Position numbers and translations under genes: made by a program | Assembly: GCA_003130845.1 (NCBI GenBank) | Contig: QEXW01000007.1 | Span: forward strand, 1-36,060 | Source: Anaerolineae bacterium | Lineage (GTDB): Bacteria; Chloroflexota; Anaerolineae; Anaerolineales; Villigracilaceae | DNA length: 36,060 nucleotides | Reading direction: 5' to 3' | Shown: in pieces, positions 9,121 to 17,008 of the stretch | How positions within the stretch are numbered: position 1 is the stretch's first letter | Layout: each line of letters begins with the position of its first letter | Notes under the pieces: generated by a model | Seen by the model: only the letters and a program-made list of their open reading frames with translations | What the model was told of the DNA's origin: nothing | Database searches by the model: none

Positions 9121-9156
9121 GCGAGAGGATGTTCATTCTCATCCTCTCGCCGTTTT
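9121..9156. terminator. hairpin terminator after the dehydratase; probably also the original tRNA-Glu terminator
   Basis: Eleven-base perfect stem (GCGAGAGGATG / CATCCTCTCGC, 9121-9131 and 9140-9150) with an 8-nt loop. CGTTTTC follows on +, and TTGTTTTA follows on -. If the element were removed, the tRNA-Glu 3' end would lie only 15 nt away, so this hairpin probably ended tRNA-Glu transcription before the insertion. Confidence 0.85.
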
Positions 9157-9161
9157 CATAA

Positions 9162-10700
9162 TCAGGTGCCCCCAAAGTTCTGGGACGTTTTGGGTGTTAT
9201 CAAGCCGTCTATAGGGTAAGTGTAACAGATTCTGACGTGAGTATAGTCCAGTTCAATTTTGGTGATGAAACGGGTCAAGGTTCGGCGCAAAGCGGCTACA
9301 TCGCCCGCTGTGTGCAGGTCTTCCAGTTCACCGCGCCAAACAGAGAGCGCCAGCGCCAGGGCTTCAGGAGTAATTTCAATCTGTGACGACTGTAAACGCG
9401 CCTCCAATTGGTTGATCTCATAGAGCAAACGGGCTTTTTCACCTTCGCGCTGCTTGAGTCTGTCTTTTACGTCTTGCGTGTCCAATTGACCAGATTCGAG
9501 CAAATCCAGTAAGCGCATTATGCCGCGCTGGGTGATTTTGAGGGCTTCGCGCCTGGTTTCAATTTCGCGTTCTATGATAATGGTGTCTTGAAGTTGAAGA
9601 CGGGTCTCCTCGAGCAGGTCCTTCACAAAAGCAGGGGTAAGGATTCGATTTAGGACTGTCTCAATCACCAGGGTTTCCACCTTGCGCGCGCCAATTCGCC
9701 GGGCGTTGGGGCATAAGTTCCCTTTACGGTCTTTCGTGCCGCAAATGTAATAAGGCCAGTTATGCCCCTTATGATGGACCATTGCCGCGCCGCAATGTGA
9801 GCAAATAGATAAGCCAGCCAGCAGAGAAGGGTAAGCCTTGCTTCTTGGGCTGTTTATGCCGGTTCTAGGTTTGCGTTCTACCCGTTTGACGGCTTCCCAG
9901 GTTTCAGGTGTTATGGCTGGCGGATGGTGATTGTGAAATTCCAGTTCACCACAGCGGGCAATACCCAGATATGAGCGATTCCGAAAGAAGTCTACCCAGC
10001 AGTTGATCGAGCGGTATAACTTGCCGCCAGTTGCCTCTTGGATTTGCTTATAACTTGCGCCTTCGGCGCGCATCCGCCAGGCCAGTTGAACCAGGGGGAA
10101 CAATTCTGGGTCAGGTTCCCAGCGTGACGCCATGCGCGCCTTGCCATCTCTGGTTTCACCGCGTGAAACTTGCACCGCCTTATAACCGCGAGGGGGAATA
10201 CCAGGGGAAAAGCCTTCACGCACCAAGGCAGCTAGGCCGCGCTTTACATCGCGCGAGTTTTGACGCCGCTTTTCTTCATTGGCTATGTCAATCACCTTTT
10301 CTACCAGGCGCGCATAGGGGCCGTCTGGAATCATGTCTGTCAGGGAATGAATAACCACCCCGCGCTTTCTCAGCATGGATTTGTAATAATCCGAATCATC
10401 CACATCGCGCGAGAAGCGAGCAAAATTCCAGATAATCAACCCCTGGGGACGGGTGGCGGGGTCTTTGGTGGCGTCTATCATGGCCATGAATTGGGCGCGC
10501 CCGTCCACTTTACCGCCTGAGCGGGCCACATCTGAAAAAATGTGCGTAAGCGCCAGCCCATGCACGCGACAATAGGCAACAATCTCACGTTCTTGTTGTG
10601 CCGTGCTGCCTTCCTGGGTAGGACCACCTGAATCACGCAAATAGGCGAATACCAGCGAGCCAGGGGGTAGGTCAACGGGGGGTGGATTGTATTCAGGCAT
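9162..10700 (-). CDS. large serine recombinase (integrase/resolvase family)
   Basis: 512 aa in the order: resolvase catalytic domain (about 16-165), recombinase domain (about 180-285), zinc ribbon (CSHC then CG...C, about 297-335) and a coiled coil (about 355-430). The catalytic serine is Ser24 in YLRDSG. Such enzymes integrate or excise DNA at short att sites. GGAGGTGA overlaps the stop of the preceding 62-aa gene and lies about 5 nt before the ATG, so the two are coupled. The stop codon is just outside the attachment core. In the predicted circle the frame continues through LAIGAKAVIIELE and stops 3 nt before xis, giving 525 aa. The integrated form may therefore be slightly truncated. Confidence 0.95.
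   Translation of the reverse strand: MPEYNPPPVDLPPGSLVFAYLRDSGGPTQEGSTAQQEREIVAYCRVHGLALTHIFSDVARSGGKVDGRAQFMAMIDATKDPATRPQGLIIWNFARFSRDVDDSDYYKSMLRKRGVVIHSLTDMIPDGPYARLVEKVIDIANEEKRRQNSRDVKRGLAALVREGFSPGIPPRGYKAVQVSRGETRDGKARMASRWEPDPELFPLVQLAWRMRAEGASYKQIQEATGGKLYRSINCWVDFFRNRSYLGIARCGELEFHNHHPPAITPETWEAVKRVERKPRTGINSPRSKAYPSLLAGLSICSHCGAAMVHHKGHNWPYYICGTKDRKGNLCPNARRIGARKVETLVIETVLNRILTPAFVKDLLEETRLQLQDTIIIEREIETRREALKITQRGIMRLLDLLESGQLDTQDVKDRLKQREGEKARLLYEINQLEARLQSSQIEITPEALALALSVWRGELEDLHTAGDVAALRRTLTRFITKIELDYTHVRICYTYPIDGLITPKTSQNFGGT
9166..9175. repeat. attachment-site core, distal copy
   Basis: GTGCCCCCAA, identical to 21790-21799. It lies in the last four codons of the serine recombinase, whose stop codon (9162-9164) would therefore be host DNA. 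Confidence 0.65.
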
Positions 10701-10704
10701 TCAG

Positions 10705-10893
10705 TCACCTCCGGGGATTTGGATAGATTTTGCCGTCTCTGACAACCAAGACGCCTATGGCCAACAAACCACGCAAGGTGGTCGCCAGGTCGTGGGCTAT
10801 TATAGAGCGGGCGGCCATTTGCGCCGATTCCAGATCGGGGAAAGTTGCGCCGGTGAGTTCTATCAGTTGCAAGTCAGGGATTTTACGTGGCAT
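10705..10893 (-). CDS. small hypothetical protein between primase and recombinase
   Basis: 62 aa, not recognised. I chose the ATG at 10893 because AGGTG stands 6 nt upstream; a TTG further up would overlap the primase stop. It begins 14 nt after the primase and its TGA lies inside the ribosome binding site of the recombinase, so the three genes form one translational unit. It has no TM segment or cysteine pair. A small DNA-binding or accessory factor for recombination is possible but not shown. Confidence 0.7.
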   Translation of the reverse strand: MPRKIPDLQLIELTGATFPDLESAQMAARSIIAHDLATTLRGLLAIGVLVVRDGKIYPNPRR

Positions 10894-10907
10894 GATTACA
10901 CCTGCCT

Positions 10908-12035
10908 TTACCAAATCCAGGATTCTTGACTGGTCAAAGCCAGTAACGCACCAGGATACTTTGCTAGTTCAGATACAAACCATTCTCTAAACAAGCCGGT
11001 TCGATTGTGATAATCGGTGATGTCTTTGTCAAAAGGCATCACCTGTGGCAGAGTCAATCGCTGAAAGTTGAAGCGCGCCAGGTCTTCAGCGCCTTTTTGC
11101 CCGGCTTCGTCCAAGTCATAGACAGTAAAACGATACTTCGGGTACAACAGATACAAGCCCCATGTAGCCACGTTGAAGCGCTTCGCATTGGTTGACGCTC
11201 CCAGTGTGGCTACACCTGCCAGGTCTCCGACTTCCTGCCAGGCCAGCAGGGCGTCAAGTTCACCCTCGGTAAAGACCACCGACCGGTCTTTGAACATGAC
11301 CAGGTTCTCAGCCATGTAAAGGGCGGGCACACTGCCAGGGATGTGGATATATTTAGGGTTACCTTGTGGGCGTCTGATTTTGATATACCAAAGGTCAGCA
11401 CCCACTTGGCAGGGGATGACAAAGCCCTGGGGAAGCCACACTTTAGACTTTCCTTCCTCAACCGGTAGCCCCAAATCGGCGCGCGAGATATACCAGTCTT
11501 TCGGGTTGTAACCTATGCCCCAATGTTGACCGGTCAAAACGCTTAAGCCGCGCTGTAACCACCATTCCACCGGAACCATCCGCTGGGTTATCTTTTCGCC
11601 AGTCTCTCGATCAGTCATGTCGAATTCGGTTTTAGATTCGCGCGATTGTGCAAACGTGTCATACTGCTTGCGGGCATAGGCCATAAATTCGCGCGCGCGC
11701 TTTTGCCAGGCGGGGCCGGGCGGATTGTCTGGCAATTCGTAAATCTCGTCAGCGGGGCGGGGCGTGTAAGGTTGGGCTGGTTCTCCCACAATACGCCGGG
11801 CATCTTCAAGACTGTAACCACGCTTTAAGAAATAGCCAACCGCGCCGCCGTGTTCATTGCACGAAAAGCAATAAAAGCCGGGGTTATGGGTGGCATCGCC
11901 ATTGGTTACCTTAAGACTGGCGGTTTTTTCATTTCCGCCGCCATGAAACGGGCATTTGAAAAAGTAGTTCCTGCCAATCTTGCGCGCCTGTTGATGTAGA
12001 TCGTTTTCGACCAGTCGAATAAAGTCTATTGCCAT
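10908..12035 (-). CDS. DNA primase, CHC2 zinc finger plus TOPRIM
   Basis: Primase of 375 aa for element replication. The CHC2 zinc site is Cys28, His31, Cys56 and Cys59. The TOPRIM-like part has Glu257 in FTEGELDALLA and the acidic pair Asp307/Asp309 in VYDLDEAG. It lacks the C-terminal helicase-binding part of host DnaG (about 600 aa), as plasmid and phage primases often do. AAGG lies about 9 nt before the ATG. It follows the RepA-like ATPase after an 81-bp gap that contains the symmetric GTTGTA array. Confidence 0.93.
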   Translation of the reverse strand: MAIDFIRLVENDLHQQARKIGRNYFFKCPFHGGGNEKTASLKVTNGDATHNPGFYCFSCNEHGGAVGYFLKRGYSLEDARRIVGEPAQPYTPRPADEIYELPDNPPGPAWQKRAREFMAYARKQYDTFAQSRESKTEFDMTDRETGEKITQRMVPVEWWLQRGLSVLTGQHWGIGYNPKDWYISRADLGLPVEEGKSKVWLPQGFVIPCQVGADLWYIKIRRPQGNPKYIHIPGSVPALYMAENLVMFKDRSVVFTEGELDALLAWQEVGDLAGVATLGASTNAKRFNVATWGLYLLYPKYRFTVYDLDEAGQKGAEDLARFNFQRLTLPQVMPFDKDITDYHNRTGLFREWFVSELAKYPGALLALTSQESWIW

Positions 12036-12050
12036 TTTTTCGCCTTTCCG

Positions 12051-12123
12051 GTTGTACCTGTTGTATGTGTTGTAACGCTTCTCACACCTTCAGAAGTGCT
12101 ACAACTGGTACAACGCCTACAAC
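12051..12123. repeat. symmetric array of six GTTGTA/TACAAC repeats with 9-bp period
   Basis: GTTGTA occurs at 12051, 12060 and 12069, and TACAAC at 12100, 12109 and 12118. Both triplets have an exact 9-bp period and the whole is symmetric about 12087. A short inner hairpin (CTTCT / AGAAG) lies in the middle. The outermost copy overlaps the stop of the RepA-like gene. The layout suggests repeated protein-binding sites in mirror order, such as a replication origin or recombination accessory site; a large RNA hairpin is the alternative. Confidence 0.8.
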
Positions 12124-13298
12124 TGGGTTACCAACTCATAATAAACTTCTGATGTTTGCGCGAGTGAGATGCGCCTTATCTTGCCGTCATTGACCAGGTC
12201 TTGTAACCGTCCGTGACAATTACTTTTATCCTGTCCTGTTACTTCTGCAATTTCTTTGAGATTTGCCCGTCCTAAATCACGCAAAGCATCAAGAATCGCT
12301 TTTCTTTTAGCAGTTAACTCAACATCACTCGCTACGCCCTCACAATGCCAGTAAAAGCCGCGCAGGTCAAAAACAAGTTTTAATTCGGTTTCAGCGACAT
12401 CTCGCCCGGTAATTGCGAGTTTTGCGCCTGCCCTGCCTTGTTCTTTGTATAGCCCCCACAAAGAATCGGTTACGCCCGCTTTTCCCACACTACCGTAGAT
12501 GTGATCAATCGGGTTTTGGGTAGGGGCATTCTTGGGCATGTGATCAATAATGACCAGCGCTACGCCCTTGTTTAGTGCATACTGCTGCAGGGGGCCGATG
12601 GCCTCCGTCATTTCTCCCGCGTCCAACTGGTCACCCTGAATTGCCCTGCTAAAAGTATCTACAATCACCACACGGTAACGATTTTTCTCAATGAATTTCA
12701 AGAGACGTTTACCACCACCAGCATTCAAAGCCGTGATCTGGTCCATAAACGCATCCGACATCATAAAATCAACAGAGCCTGGGGAAACGTTCCAATTCTG
12801 TTTTTTCATGCGGTCGTTTAAGCGCCGTTCGTTGTCTTCCAATGCCAGGATCAGCACCCGACCAGGCTTAACGTCTTTCCCAAACATTTTCCCACCGGTT
12901 AGTACCGAATTGGCCAACTGTAAAGCCAGCCAACTTTTTCCAACTTTTGGCTTGCCCACAAGAAAAGTGAGACCAGGCGCAAGGTATTCAGGAACTATCC
13001 AATCAATTGGTGGGTATTCGGTCTTCAAAATGAGCGCCGCGTCAACGGTCTTCAAGGGAGGCAGTAAACTCTCAATTTCAGGGGACGAATTCCCAACACT
13101 CAAAGCCTCGTTCAAAATGTGAGAGTTGAACTTCTCCATTTTTGCGCGTAAATCAGCTGGTAAAGCAGATAAATACAGAGCCAAAGCCCGTTTAGCCTCT
13201 TCGGGATTGGGTGTATAATGTTCTAAACGTTCCCCTTCGGACGTTTCGGATTTTGCCCCGGTTCTTCCCGCCGGGGCATTTTTGTTTGTGTTTTCCAT
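12117..13298 (-). CDS. RepA-like AAA ATPase/helicase (AAA_25 type), copy 1
   Basis: 393 aa. Walker A is GKPKVGKS (residues 115-122), Walker B is VVIVDT (about 210-215), and a further VIIDHMPKN strand follows, as in hexameric RepA/RSF1010-type helicases. The C-terminal 70 residues look like a winged helix (KAILDALRDLGRANLKEIAEVTG). The frame is open to 13361, but AGGAG sits 8 nt before the ATG at 13298. Next to the primase it should form the replication module. A candidate antisense RNA overlaps its first codons on the + strand. Confidence 0.88.
   Translation of the reverse strand: MENTNKNAPAGRTGAKSETSEGERLEHYTPNPEEAKRALALYLSALPADLRAKMEKFNSHILNEALSVGNSSPEIESLLPPLKTVDAALILKTEYPPIDWIVPEYLAPGLTFLVGKPKVGKSWLALQLANSVLTGGKMFGKDVKPGRVLILALEDNERRLNDRMKKQNWNVSPGSVDFMMSDAFMDQITALNAGGGKRLLKFIEKNRYRVVIVDTFSRAIQGDQLDAGEMTEAIGPLQQYALNKGVALVIIDHMPKNAPTQNPIDHIYGSVGKAGVTDSLWGLYKEQGRAGAKLAITGRDVAETELKLVFDLRGFYWHCEGVASDVELTAKRKAILDALRDLGRANLKEIAEVTGQDKSNCHGRLQDLVNDGKIRRISLAQTSEVYYELVTQL
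13191..13284 (+). ncRNA. candidate antisense RNA over the start of the RepA-like gene
   Basis: A + strand TATAAT at 13214-13219 has a weak TTTAGC 17 bp upstream (13191-13196). After a predicted start near 13226 come one hairpin (AAACGT / ACGTTT, 13225-13246) and a GC-rich terminator (TGCCCCGG / CCGGGGCA, 13254-13278) followed by TTTTTGTTT. The roughly 60-nt product would pair with codons about 5-25 of the - strand rep mRNA, as plasmid copy-control RNAs do. Entirely a pattern-based prediction. Confidence 0.45.
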
Positions 13299-13764
13299 AA
13301 TGTCATCTCCTAGTGTCGAAAAGATAGCCAGGCGGGGCAGCAACACACTAACCCCAAGCACTGATTGAAGGTTTTTCCGGGCATTTCCACGCTTTGCAAA
13401 ATGCCGACCTGATCGAGCGTTTCCAGGAAAAAGGCGGAATTTTGCGCCCTATTTACTCCTAGGACGTTCGGCTTCAAAAGGGTAAAATGCCCCCTCCCCC
13501 CTACCTGCCCAGTCTGTGCCTGTCCGAATGCCGTGCTATAGTCCACCGAACAGGACCAACCCAATGCCTGGCGAGTAGATCAAGTACCACAAGAAAAGCC
13601 GCTAGGTAGCGCCTAAGCCAAAACGTCAGAGACCATCCCGCCCACCCCAAAAACGCCATTCGTTGATAGGCTTCACTATCGGTATTAATCTATCAGTACC
13701 TTTGTCATCACTCTATCGGTATCAGACTTTTGTTAAGGTTCTGTGTTTTTGTGATTTAGGTCTG

Positions 13765-13817
13765 TGTCTGTGTGTCTGTCTACCCCCCTTTTAAGGGGGT
13801 AGACAGACACACAGACA
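13765..13817. repeat. perfect 23-bp inverted repeat (7-nt loop)
   Basis: Left arm 13765-13787, right arm 13795-13817, loop CTTTTAA. The arms combine a TGTCTGTGTGTCTGTC repeat with a run of five C/G. There is no U-tract directly after it on either strand, so it is not a standard terminator. A single-strand origin or other structural role is possible. Confidence 0.85.
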
Positions 13818-13882
13818 AGCATAAGTTCCTGGGCTGGGCTTTTTCCCAGCGCGCGGCCACACAACTATAAATGCCAGCAGAA

Positions 13883-13902
13883 AACGAATAAAGGGATTCG
13901 TT
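13883..13902 (-). terminator. possible weak terminator after the 167-aa gene
   Basis: Seven-base stem AACGAAT / ATTCGTT with a 6-nt loop, followed on the - strand by TTTTCTG. It lies about 50 nt after the stop of the 167-aa gene. Confidence 0.35.
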
Positions 13903-13949
13903 CTTTTCAGCCAGATTTTATTGCTGTGCGGCCTCGCCCCGCCGCGCTA

Positions 13950-14453
13950 TCACTCACCCAGCGCCGCGTACAAGGTGACCAGTTTGCGAAATGCGTCACC
14001 ATACCAGGCGTATTCGTAAATGTCAAAGTAGATTTCTTTATGTGAAAACGCCTTCTTGATTTCCTCATCATCCATGCCTACCAGAGCGATTAGAATGCCG
14101 CTTGTCAGAAGGTGTTCAAATATACAATCCAACTGCCCGCCGTCATCTTCGCCATACAAAAAATACCGATCTGCTTCCCCAGGTGGAAACAGCCCCCGGA
14201 TAAGTTCCCCTATCCGTTCGGCTTCATGCTGTCTTTTCTGAATAAACAATTTGCGTTCTATCCGTCTGGCTTTGGCGCAAAAATCTAAAGCCGCCGCGCG
14301 CCGCCGGTAGACTTCGGCTAGTCTCCCTAATTGCAGCCCGCCTAAGTGTAAAAACTGGTCCAGGTCAAAGTCAGCATCCCCCACAACCAACCGCCGCGCA
14401 CGCCTGTAAAGGTTGTCTATTTTTTCTTCGGGCAAGTATTCTCTAGTTTTCAT
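13950..14453 (-). CDS. hypothetical protein, 167 aa
   Basis: Not recognised. It starts inside the end of the upstream RepA-like copy 2 (11-nt overlap), which indicates translational coupling. Residues 1-80 are helical and rich in Arg/Lys and Glu (RRARRLVVG, RRIERKLFIQKRQHEAERIGELI); the rest is acidic and aromatic (FDIYEYAWYGDAF). No cysteine motif or TM segment. Coupling to a helicase-like ATPase suggests a replication accessory role, but this is only context. Confidence 0.75.
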   Translation of the reverse strand: MKTREYLPEEKIDNLYRRARRLVVGDADFDLDQFLHLGGLQLGRLAEVYRRRAAALDFCAKARRIERKLFIQKRQHEAERIGELIRGLFPPGEADRYFLYGEDDGGQLDCIFEHLLTSGILIALVGMDDEEIKKAFSHKEIYFDIYEYAWYGDAFRKLVTLYAALGE

Positions 14454-15732
14454 CTTCGCCGCCTTCGGCCAGCCGGTAAATTTTTGCGCCTTTGTTGCCA
14501 GCCCTAAAAATAATCTCTCGTGTGCCTTCCAGGGTGGCTATAGCATCCCTGATACTCTTGTCGCTGAGTTCCGGCTTCAACATTTTGACCGCCGCTATTA
14601 GTTCGGTCTGGTTACGTTTCCCAGCGGTCAAAATCTGCAAAATGGTGTCACGCGCCTTCGAGAAATTGGTCTGCCAGGTCAAGCGCCAGAAGCGCGCTTC
14701 GAGTAATTCAAGGTTTGCATCTTGCTTATAACTGAATTGGGCTGAGACATTGGGGGTTTCAGCCCCGCGCACCGCAACCGGGATCAGTTTGATATTTGCC
14801 CTGTCCACCCTGTCGCGTTCAATCAGATAAGCCGCGTCCACATTCGCCAAAATCGCGCCATGCCCGCGTAGTTGGTCCTCAGGCGCGCCGCCGTCTTTGC
14901 CCTGCCCTTTTTTGGCGTGGTGAATGAGAATAATTGCCAGGTTGCGCGCCTCTGAGATATTTCGTATGTTTCCCATGACTTGCGATATTAGCGGGCTGTT
15001 CTCATCAATTGCGCCCAATGCCTGCCCCAGGTGATCAATGACCAAAATCCCTACATCACCCAATTCGTCTAGGCGGTTAATCAGCGCGGCCACGTTTTCG
15101 GGTTGACTAAGGTCTGGCCAGGGGTTTGGCATGGAATACGCCAAAAACCGCCCGCGTTCTGGTTCGCGCCCCAGTGCCCGCGCGATTGCCTTCATGCGGC
15201 GCTTGAGGGTGGCCGCGCCGTTTTCCAGGTCCAGCCATACCACGCGCGCCGGGTTGACCTGTAAGCCATTGTCGCCTTGCGGGTTTGAAAGCCAGGGCTG
15301 CGGCCCAGCGACATGAAGACACATATCCAAAACCAGCAGGCTTTTGAGTGACTTCGGTTTGCCAAACCAAGCGGTAACACTAGGGCGAGATACAAATGGC
15401 TTGACCAGCCACTCCACCGGGGGCAGGTTTTCGGTAATCACATCTGCCAGGTCAAAGGCTTTCCACCCAACCCCGCCGCGCAATACGGCTAAATCGGTCT
15501 CCGGGTCTGCGTTGATCACCTGCTCAATCAGCGGGACCAGGTTGAGCGCTTTGAGTTCCTTTTCCAGCCTGGCCCAGCGCGCCGCGCCGCTCGGCCCTTC
15601 GCTGTGGACTGCCAGCGCAATGCCAAGCATGGGAACAGGCAGGGCCGCAAAATCCGCCGCTGCCAGTCCCCCGCCACCGTCCCTGACCAGCCGTTTGAAG
15701 AATGCCGGGATGTAATCGGTTTGGGTTGTCAT
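14443..15732 (-). CDS. RepA-like AAA ATPase (AAA_25 type), copy 2, with non-canonical P-loop
   Basis: 429 aa. The P-loop reads GKPKSLKS (residues 124-131): Leu129 replaces the usual glycine before the lysine. Similar PKSxKS P-loops occur in this family. Walker B-like VIDHLGQAL and a sensor strand IILIHHAKKG follow, and then RGHGAILANVDAAYLIE. The N-terminal 100 residues differ from copy 1, and the C-terminus carries a winged-helix-like segment (RNQTELIAAVKMLKPELSDKSIRDAIATL). Two such ATPases in one element suggest separate roles, for instance helicase and loader or regulator. Confidence 0.85.
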   Translation of the reverse strand: MTTQTDYIPAFFKRLVRDGGGGLAAADFAALPVPMLGIALAVHSEGPSGAARWARLEKELKALNLVPLIEQVINADPETDLAVLRGGVGWKAFDLADVITENLPPVEWLVKPFVSRPSVTAWFGKPKSLKSLLVLDMCLHVAGPQPWLSNPQGDNGLQVNPARVVWLDLENGAATLKRRMKAIARALGREPERGRFLAYSMPNPWPDLSQPENVAALINRLDELGDVGILVIDHLGQALGAIDENSPLISQVMGNIRNISEARNLAIILIHHAKKGQGKDGGAPEDQLRGHGAILANVDAAYLIERDRVDRANIKLIPVAVRGAETPNVSAQFSYKQDANLELLEARFWRLTWQTNFSKARDTILQILTAGKRNQTELIAAVKMLKPELSDKSIRDAIATLEGTREIIFRAGNKGAKIYRLAEGGEDEN

Positions 15733-15747
15733 GGTCTGGTCGCCCTG

Positions 15748-15933
15748 CTACTCATCGCTTTGGCTGCCCGTCTGGTTAGGGTCTGGAAAAATGAGCAGCC
15801 CGCGCCGGGCCAGTTCCTGGCGCAGAATATAGCGGGCTTGTTCATCGGGGGCGCGCAGGTCAAGCCGTGAGAGTTTGACCAGGGCCTCGAATTCGGGCTG
15901 TTCCAACAGTATCTTGATTTTGACAATGCTCAT
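15748..15933 (-). CDS. small ribbon-helix-helix-like protein, 61 aa
   Basis: The N-terminal strand MSIVKIKILLEQPEFEALVKL and the helix DEQARYILRQELARRGLL resemble RHH/Arc-type small DNA-binding proteins. AGGTG lies 5-6 nt before the ATG. It ends 15 nt before RepA-like copy 2, so it could be an autoregulator of that replication unit. Assignment is by pattern only. Confidence 0.65.
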   Translation of the reverse strand: MSIVKIKILLEQPEFEALVKLSRLDLRAPDEQARYILRQELARRGLLIFPDPNQTGSQSDE

Positions 15934-15948
15934 GGTTCACCTGAAAAC

Positions 15949-15983
15949 ATAAAAGGCAACGTTTTTTGTCCGTTGCCTTTTAT
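15949..15983 (-). terminator. hairpin between the 217-aa gene and the RHH-like gene
   Basis: Perfect 13-base stem (ATAAAAGGCAACG / CGTTGCCTTTTAT), 9-nt loop, with A/U-rich arms on both sides. It can end transcription of the 217-aa gene. The downstream start codon is only 16 nt away, so it may also act as an attenuator. Confidence 0.7.
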
Positions 15984-16051
15984 TCTGACTTCAGGCATTC
16001 CAGATGGAAAATACCAGTTTTAATCAGGTTACTCCAGGTTATCTTAAATTT

Positions 16052-16705
16052 TCATGACCTTTTATCCCTGTTTTGGCGTTTGTGTTTCCCTGCTTTGCGA
16101 TAAGGGATGTTTACTTTTTTTCGGCCTTTACTGCCCTGCCGGTATTCTGATATGACATTCTCAACTTGTGCCCCCGATACGTTTGCAACACCTTCGCGGT
16201 TCAGCATTTTGGCAATATCCTGACAAGTTAAATCAGTACGGCTTACATACAAACCCACGGCCAGCCTGTGCCAGTCTTCATCTGGCACGCCTAAATCTTC
16301 TGCAATCTTTTCCCACTTCTGAACCTCTGCCGATTTTTTGTTATCTCCTTTTGGAGTATCAGCGGGTGAACCTGCGGGCAGCTGTGGCGCTTGTTTTTTG
16401 AACGGTCCGCCCCACACTACGCCCCGGTTGACCAACTTCTGCCAGAGTGCTTCAAGTTTGGCAGTTCCAGAATTATTTTCAAAAACGAATACCCGCGCAT
16501 CACAACCGTATTCTTTTTCAGTAAAACGGATATTAAAGCCCAACGCCTGAATGTAAAGTTCAACCGGCCCCCACCCCCCGCTGAGATGATTTTCTACTCC
16601 GTTCTCAAATAGTGTTCTACTCACCAAAGAAGACAAAGTAACCGCATCGCGGTTTGAGTGGGATACCCATTCACGTTCTGTTTGTTTTTCGTCCAGATTA
16701 TCCAT
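16052..16705 (-). CDS. hypothetical protein, 217 aa, with strongly basic C-terminus
   Basis: Not recognised. Residues 1-95 look globular (VELYIQALGFNIRFTEKEYGCDARVFVFE). A Pro/Lys linker is followed by about residues 125-190, which look helical and HTH-like (TDLTCQDIAKMLNREGVANVSGAQVENVISEY). The last 25 residues are mostly Lys/Arg. DNA binding is likely. GAGGTGAGG lies just before the ATG. The leader is covered by a candidate antisense RNA on the + strand, and a hairpin terminator follows. A replication initiator or regulator is possible but unproven. Confidence 0.75.
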   Translation of the reverse strand: MDNLDEKQTEREWVSHSNRDAVTLSSLVSRTLFENGVENHLSGGWGPVELYIQALGFNIRFTEKEYGCDARVFVFENNSGTAKLEALWQKLVNRGVVWGGPFKKQAPQLPAGSPADTPKGDNKKSAEVQKWEKIAEDLGVPDEDWHRLAVGLYVSRTDLTCQDIAKMLNREGVANVSGAQVENVISEYRQGSKGRKKVNIPYRKAGKHKRQNRDKRS

Positions 16706-17008
16706 GCCCTCACCTCGCAGTTATCCGCCCTTGCGCCGGTGAGTCTGTCTGATACAATCACCACGCATGAGCCGCATCTCATGCCCCAGGGCGTGACCTG
16801 TTCCTACCAGGTCCCGCCTTTTTTGTTGGGGGTTGGGAAAATTTTACCCCTAAAACAAAATCACGCATAAAGAGCCAGGCGCGCTAAAAGCCTGCCTGCT
16901 GGGGTTGCGTTACGGTCACAGTCTCATTGTAACAATTAAGGCATCGCTGCCCCTCTCACACCTGCCCACCACCCCACCCAGCCGGGTGATGGGCAGTTCG
17001 TCAGAAGG
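16706..17008. other. 303-bp intergenic stretch
   Basis: Besides the candidate small RNA in its left half, I see only AT-rich sequence around 16840-16870 that may hold the - strand promoter of the 217-aa gene. The right half (16870-17008) shows nothing clear. Confidence 0.5.
16729..16823 (+). ncRNA. candidate small antisense RNA upstream of the 217-aa gene
   Basis: TTGCGC (16729-16734) and TACAAT (16751-16756) are 16 bp apart on the + strand. From a start near 16763 the RNA would contain a 7-bp hairpin (GCATGAG / CTCATGC, 16763-16782). A terminator stem follows (GGCG-GACCTG / CAGGTC-CGCC, 16788-16816, one mismatch), ending in TTTTTT. Size is about 60 nt. It is antisense to the leader of the - strand 217-aa gene and has no coding capacity. 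This promoter, hairpin and terminator layout resembles plasmid copy-control RNAs. Confidence 0.55.

Larger units (their letters stand above)
13299..13949. other. 651-bp non-coding region, candidate origin of replication
   Basis: No convincing gene. It holds short repeats CTATCGGTAT (13677 and 13714) and CTATCAGTAC (13691), a long perfect hairpin (13765-13817) and a small hairpin near 13883. An AT-richer stretch lies between RepA-like copy 1 and the 167-aa gene. Repeats plus hairpin beside a rep gene are typical of plasmid origins, but this is inference. Confidence 0.45.

Noticed and set aside
13310-13564. 84-aa frame on - upstream of the RepA-like gene
   Set aside because: No ribosome binding site, odd composition, overlaps the leader of the real gene; no domain seen.
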